Assembly: GCF_003347015.1 (NCBI RefSeq)
Contig: NZ_PNFB01000006.1
Location: 1-64,000 of the forward strand
Source: Brachybacterium sp. YJGR34
Lineage (GTDB): Bacteria > Actinomycetota > Actinomycetes > Actinomycetales > Dermabacteraceae
DNA: 64,000 bases
Direction: 5' to 3'
In this document: positions 60,733 to 64,000 of the stretch, piece by piece
Position numbering within the stretch: position 1 is the first letter of the stretch
Layout: the number at the start of each line of letters is the position of its first letter
Program-made: the position numbers and the translations under genes
Notes under the pieces: generated by a model
Database searches by the model: none
What the model saw: the letters and a program-made list of their open reading frames with translations, nothing else
What the model was told of the DNA's origin: nothing

Positions 60733-61530
60733 TCACCGCGCCCGCTGGGACAGGAGCGACAGGGCGGCCCGGCCGGCGAGGGCCGCGGCGAGCATCGCGG
60801 CCGCCGCGGCGAGGGCGGCGGGGGACGTCATCAGCGGCTCCTCCGGCGGGGCCAGGGAGGCGCCGGCGAGGTTGACGCCGAGGTGGACCAGCGTGGCCGG
60901 CAGCATCCGCTGCCAGAAGGAGCCCACGTAGATCGTGGTGATCGTCAGGCTCATGAGCATCGCGGTCACCGCGAACGTCAGCACGGGCAACACCCCGAGC
61001 CCCCAGTAGCCCAGGTGCGTCGCACCGAAGACGAACCCGGCGATCGCGGAGACCACGGCGGGCCGGGCGAGCTGCTCGCCGCAGCGCTGGACGAGCCCGC
61101 GCCACCCGATCTCCTCCGCGAGCGCCCCGAGGGCCTGGGCGAGGAGCAGGACGGCCGGCGCCGTGCTCGTCGCGGGAGGCCAGGACGGCGCACGGCCCGT
61201 CAGGATCGCGAGCACCGCCAGGAACACGGCCGTCGCCGCCACGGCGAGCAGCGACGCCCGCAGGACCGCGGGCACCGCCGCGGCCCTCCAGGGCTCCGGC
61301 ATCCAGGACGGCCGCACGAGCACCACCGCACAGGCCAGCGCGGGGGCGAGCATCACCAGGGAGAGCAGCTCCCCGGGCACGCCCAGCTGGTCCTGCGCGA
61401 CCGTGGCGAGGGTGGCGAGCACCAGCAGCGAGAGCGCCCAGAGCATGAGCACCCGGATCGGCCGCCCGGTGAGGGCAGGGGTCGCCTCGTGCCGGGGCGC
61501 GGTCGACGGGGCGGGGCGCGAATCGGTCAC
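60733..61530 (-). CDS. CPBP family intramembrane metalloprotease
   Basis: The 265-residue product is an intramembrane protease of the Abi/CPBP (Rce1-like) family with about seven helices. Metal/active-site motifs are ALAEEIGWRGLVQ (E-E-x-x-x-R, about 141-149), FGATHLGYWG (His) and VHLGVNL (third motif). Bacterial members process peptides or pheromones, or confer bacteriocin immunity; a specific substrate is not known. GTG 61530 starts it; the first helix follows a 25-residue hydrophilic segment. Confidence 0.9.
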   Translation of the reverse strand: MTDSRPAPSTAPRHEATPALTGRPIRVLMLWALSLLVLATLATVAQDQLGVPGELLSLVMLAPALACAVVLVRPSWMPEPWRAAAVPAVLRASLLAVAATAVFLAVLAILTGRAPSWPPATSTAPAVLLLAQALGALAEEIGWRGLVQRCGEQLARPAVVSAIAGFVFGATHLGYWGLGVLPVLTFAVTAMLMSLTITTIYVGSFWQRMLPATLVHLGVNLAGASLAPPEEPLMTSPAALAAAAAMLAAALAGRAALSLLSQRAR

Positions 61531-61585
61531 GCGGCGATCGTACGAAGCGGTGCTCGTCGCGAGGAGCCTGCTGACGGGGTGGCCG

Positions 61586-62083
61586 TCAGCCTCTCTCGGT
61601 GTTATCGGCTGCGCGCCGGTGGGCCCTCTCGAGACGGTGGAGCGGAGCTGGCCTGCTGCGCTCCGGCGCCGGGGCGCCGAGATGCCGGACGCGCAGCTCG
61701 TCCATCAGCTCCGCGACGAACTCCGGCCCGGCATCGCACAGCAGCTCCTGGCGCGCGCGCAGCTCCGGCGTGCCCTCCCGCCACGCGAGGCCCCAGGTGC
61801 CGAGCGCGACGAGGATCGGGACGGTCTGGATGCCGGCCTCGGTGAGGCTGTACCGGGCGCGCTGTCCGCGCCGTACCTCGGCCTTCGTCAGCAGACCCGC
61901 GGCCACCAGCTTCTTGAGGCGGCTGGCGAGGATGTTCGAGGCGATCCCCTCGATCGAGCCGTCGAGGAGCTCGCGGAAGTAACGGCGGTCGCCGAAGATC
62001 ATGTCGCGCAGGATCAGCATCGACCAGGAGTCGCCGAGCGCTTCGACCGCGGCGTTGATCGCGCATCCGGAGCGGGGCTGCAT
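61586..62083 (-). CDS. HxlR family transcriptional regulator
   Basis: The 165-residue product has CAINAAVEALGDSWSMLILRDMIFGDRRYFRELLDGSIEGIASNILASRLKKLVAAGLLTKAE (about 7-68), the HxlR winged helix. Its C-terminal 70 residues (GLAWREGTPELRARQELLCDAG) are longer than average and may form a ligand-binding helix set. GGGAGG precedes ATG 62083. It is divergent from the DHFR-like gene, with TTGCAC-A-GTGCAA at 62140-62152 as likely operator. Confidence 0.92.
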   Translation of the reverse strand: MQPRSGCAINAAVEALGDSWSMLILRDMIFGDRRYFRELLDGSIEGIASNILASRLKKLVAAGLLTKAEVRRGQRARYSLTEAGIQTVPILVALGTWGLAWREGTPELRARQELLCDAGPEFVAELMDELRVRHLGAPAPERSRPAPLHRLERAHRRAADNTERG

Positions 62084-62105
62084 CGTTCCTCCCGAGGTGG
62101 ATCTC

Positions 62106-62152
62106 TTGACCGGTCTCCGTCCGCGCTCTAGCGTACTGGTTGCACAGTGCAA
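62106..62152 (+). promoter_or_regulatory. Promoter with HxlR-type palindrome for the DHFR-like gene
   Basis: TTGACC (62106-62111) and TAGCGT (62129-62134) are 17 bp apart, a good -35/-10 pair. The 13-bp palindrome TTGCACAGTGCAA (62140-62152) covers the expected transcription start, where a repressor would block the promoter. Confidence 0.7.
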
Positions 62153-62172
62153 TCACTGGAGGGGTGTGGACG

Positions 62173-62817
62173 ATGGGGATCACGCGGGTGGATCTGAACG
62201 TGTCGCTGGACGGGTACATGACCACCACGGACCAGACGCCGGAGGACCCGTTCGGCGCGGACTGGGAGCGGCTGACCGCGGCGTACACCGCGACCCGCAC
62301 GTTCCAGCTGCGCCTCGGCCACGAGGGCGGCACCACGGGACTCGACGACGCCCATATCAAGGCGGAGTCCCACGGGATCGGCGCCGAGATCCTCGGCGCC
62401 GGGATGTTCGGCTTCCATGCGCATCCGGAGGACTCCGACTGGCAGGGCTGGTGGGGGCCGAATCCGCCGTTCGGTGTGCCGGTCTTCGTCCTCACGCACC
62501 GGGAGCGGGAGAGCCTCGCGATGGAGGGCGGGACCACCTACCACTTCCTCAGCGCCTCGCCCCAGGAGACGCTCGCCCGGGCGCAGGAGGCGGCCGGCGA
62601 GCTCGACGTGCGCATCGGCGGCGGCGCCCGTGTGGTGAAGAACTTCCTCCGCGCGGGCCTGGTGGACCGGCTGCACGTCGCGATCGTGCCGATCCTGCTG
62701 GGTCGCGGGGAGAGCATCTGGCAGGACCTGCGCGGATTCGAGGAGGGGCGCGAGATGCGCAGCGAGGTCGCCGAGTCCGGCGTGGTGCACGTCGTCTTCG
62801 AGCCCCGCTCGTCATGA
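62173..62817 (+). CDS. Dihydrofolate reductase family (RibD C-like) protein
   Basis: The 214-residue product has the RibD/DHFR fold: VDLNVSLDGYMTTTDQTP at the N-terminus, GAEILGAGMFGFHAH, PVFVLTHRERESLAMEGGTTYHFL and GGGARVVKNFLRAGLVDRLHVAIVPILLG. These proteins bind NADPH and reduce an unknown substrate; they differ from true folate reductases in missing the folate site. ATG 62173 has GGAGG 10 nt upstream. It is probably repressed by the divergent HxlR protein, and its stop overlaps the next start (ATGA). Confidence 0.9.
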   Translation: MGITRVDLNVSLDGYMTTTDQTPEDPFGADWERLTAAYTATRTFQLRLGHEGGTTGLDDAHIKAESHGIGAEILGAGMFGFHAHPEDSDWQGWWGPNPPFGVPVFVLTHRERESLAMEGGTTYHFLSASPQETLARAQEAAGELDVRIGGGARVVKNFLRAGLVDRLHVAIVPILLGRGESIWQDLRGFEEGREMRSEVAESGVVHVVFEPRSS

Positions 62818-63296
62818 GGCCGACGGGCGCGCCGCGCGAGCGCATCGTCCTGCGCGCGGCGCGGGCCGAGGAGGCGCCGCTGATCTCCGCCCTCGCACTG
62901 CGGTCCAAGGGGCACTGGGGGTACTCGCCGGAGTTCCTCGCGGCCTGTCGCGAGGAGCTCACCCTCACCGCGGAGCAGTGCGCCTCCGGAGCGGTGCGGG
63001 TCGCCGTCCTGGACGGGCACCTCGCGGGATTCTCCCGACTCGACGGCGCGCCGCCCGAGGGGGAGCTGGAGGCGCTGTTCGTCGATCCGCCGTGGATCGG
63101 CGAGGGTCTGGGCGCCGCGCTGCTGGACGATGTGCTGCGCCGGGCCGCAGGCAGCGGGATGCGATACCTCGGCCTGGACGCCGATCCGGGCGCCGAGAGC
63201 TTCTACGCGAAGCACGGCGCGGTCACCGTCGGGCGCGCGGAGAGCGGCTCGATCCCGGGCAGGATGCTGCCGCGGATGCGCTTCGACCTGGGGTGA
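62814..63296 (+). CDS. GNAT acetyltransferase
   Basis: The 160-residue product has IVLRAARAEEAPLISALALRSKGHWGYSPEFLAA, a common start of this GNAT group, and LEALFVDPPWIGEGLGAALLDDVLRRA (CoA loop variant IGEGLG), LGLDADPGAESFYAKHGAVTVG. It is translationally coupled to the DHFR-like gene, sharing its regulation, and may act in the same detoxification response. Substrate unknown. Confidence 0.9.
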   Translation: MRPTGAPRERIVLRAARAEEAPLISALALRSKGHWGYSPEFLAACREELTLTAEQCASGAVRVAVLDGHLAGFSRLDGAPPEGELEALFVDPPWIGEGLGAALLDDVLRRAAGSGMRYLGLDADPGAESFYAKHGAVTVGRAESGSIPGRMLPRMRFDLG

Positions 63297-63313
63297 GGCC
63301 GGGCTCCGACCCG

Positions 63314-63985
63314 TCAGAAGCTGCCGATGCCCTTGCCGATCATCGAGATGCCGATGACCAGGAGCAGGACGGCCATGATGACGGCGTTCTCCCGGGCGAG
63401 CCAGGTCCGCAGGGCGTCCAGGACACCCCGGAGCCTGTCGGCGGCGAGCAGATAGCCGACCACGGGCACCGCCACCGTCGAGGCGGCGAGAACGGTGAAG
63501 ACGGCGAGGACGGTGATCGTCGAGCCGGCGGAGAGACTCGCAGAGCCCACCGTGACACCGGCGCCCGCGGCCATGATGAGGTTCTTGGGGTTCACCGCGG
63601 ACAGCAGGAATCCGAGGCCGAGGGCCTTGCCGAGCGTGAAGGTGTCGATGGCCTTCATCCAGGTCGGCAGCGCAGCCTCCTCGCCCTCCTGAGGCCGCTT
63701 GCCCCACTGCTTCGCGGCGATCACGAACAGCAGCGCGCCGAGGAGGAGCTGGATGACCCCCTTGATCGGCTGCGCGGCGTCGGGATCCTGCTCGGGAAGC
63801 ACCGAGGACAGCAGCGTGAACAGCGAGATCGCGACGACGATCCCGGCGATCCAGCCGATCAGGAAGCCCACGCTCGTCGTCCGCGCCTTCGGGGAGAGCA
63901 GCATGAGGATCGCGGCGATGATCGGGATCGGGCTGATCGCGACGCCGAGCGCGAGCGGGAGGACGTCCCCGAGGGCGGAGCTCAT
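63314..63985 (-). CDS. GAP-family membrane protein (Sap, sulfolipid-1-addressing-like)
   Basis: The 223-residue product has six hydrophobic segments: LPLALGVAISPIPIIAAILMLLS with the PIPI motif, FLIGWIAGIVVAISLFTLLSS, IQLLLGALLFVIAAKQWG, LGFLLSAVNPKNLIMAAGAGV with the NPK motif, VFTVLAASTVAVPVVGYLLA and VIMAVLLLVIGISMIGKG. It belongs to the GAP (GPL-addressing protein) family of lipid transporters found in actinobacteria; in other genera the role is not known. The final 15 bp of the window are upstream of the start. Confidence 0.88.
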   Translation of the reverse strand: MSSALGDVLPLALGVAISPIPIIAAILMLLSPKARTTSVGFLIGWIAGIVVAISLFTLLSSVLPEQDPDAAQPIKGVIQLLLGALLFVIAAKQWGKRPQEGEEAALPTWMKAIDTFTLGKALGLGFLLSAVNPKNLIMAAGAGVTVGSASLSAGSTITVLAVFTVLAASTVAVPVVGYLLAADRLRGVLDALRTWLARENAVIMAVLLLVIGISMIGKGIGSF

Positions 63986-64000
63986 GGGCGGGCCTGCTTT

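Noticed and set aside
1-64000. tRNA, rRNA, CRISPR arrays, insertion sequences and replication origin
   Set aside because: No cloverleaf-like segments, spaced direct repeats, transposase motifs or DnaA-box clusters were recognised by reading.

Overview
The window is high-GC actinobacterial DNA. A mycothiol S-conjugate amidase, short actinobacterial promoters directly upstream of start codons, and a gene order matching the greA-Rv1081c-mca-Rv1085c-Rv1086-phoH2-fum-Rv1100-xseBA-lytB2-Rv1112 stretch of Mycobacterium tuberculosis place it in Actinomycetota. Composition and gene set suggest a Micrococcales member, perhaps Brachybacterium-like. The genus is an inference. No rRNA, tRNA, CRISPR array or insertion sequence was seen.

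Region 1 (1-19.5 kb) is a conserved housekeeping block: greA, DUF4307, mca, trhA (hemolysin III), a short-chain isoprenyl diphosphate synthase, PIN-PhoH, fumC, a PfkB kinase, DUF4245, xseB-xseA, ispH, an ABC-2 exporter with a divergent TetR regulator, rmuC and ychF. Inside it a DUF559/Vsr-like nuclease gene is bracketed by two related hairpins whose stems covary.

Region 2 (19.5-24.1 kb) starts just after ychF and looks accessory. It holds a winged-helix protein that also carries PD-(D/E)XK nuclease motifs, tail-to-tail with a two-gene operon of a Ser/Thr-kinase-like protein and an unrecognised, possibly barrel-shaped protein. This is my best candidate for an undescribed (possibly defence) system. 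Small orphan genes follow, one with a gyrase-like KRPGMYMGG motif.

Region 3 (24.1-34.4 kb) is a redox/efflux region: a MerR-controlled MFS plus zinc-free alcohol-dehydrogenase-like pair; a six-gene, mostly translationally coupled operon (MFS, SDR, esterase, unknown, luciferase-like monooxygenase, isochorismatase-like hydrolase); and an XRE/MmyB-like regulator divergent from a second MFS. The two plus-strand MFS operons share a homologous leader.

Region 4 (34.6-37.7 kb) is a small defence-like group: an AbiV-type HEPN protein, a Schlafen/AlbA_2 protein and a second HEPN-like protein. A 0.5 kb AT-richer gap follows.

Region 5 (38.2-64 kb) is a mixture of small stress and metabolic genes: hemerythrin, serine hydrolase, VOC, a WYL regulator, a complete gluABCD-type amino-acid ABC operon, MarR/NmrA divergent pair, PhoD phosphatase, epoxide hydrolase, MFS coupled to an ECF sigma factor, aldo-keto reductase/HxlR pair, acetyltransferases, CPBP protease, HxlR/DHFR-like pair and a GAP-family membrane protein. 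Several regulator/target pairs have clear palindromic operators in the shared intergenic DNA. One VOC gene is frameshifted.
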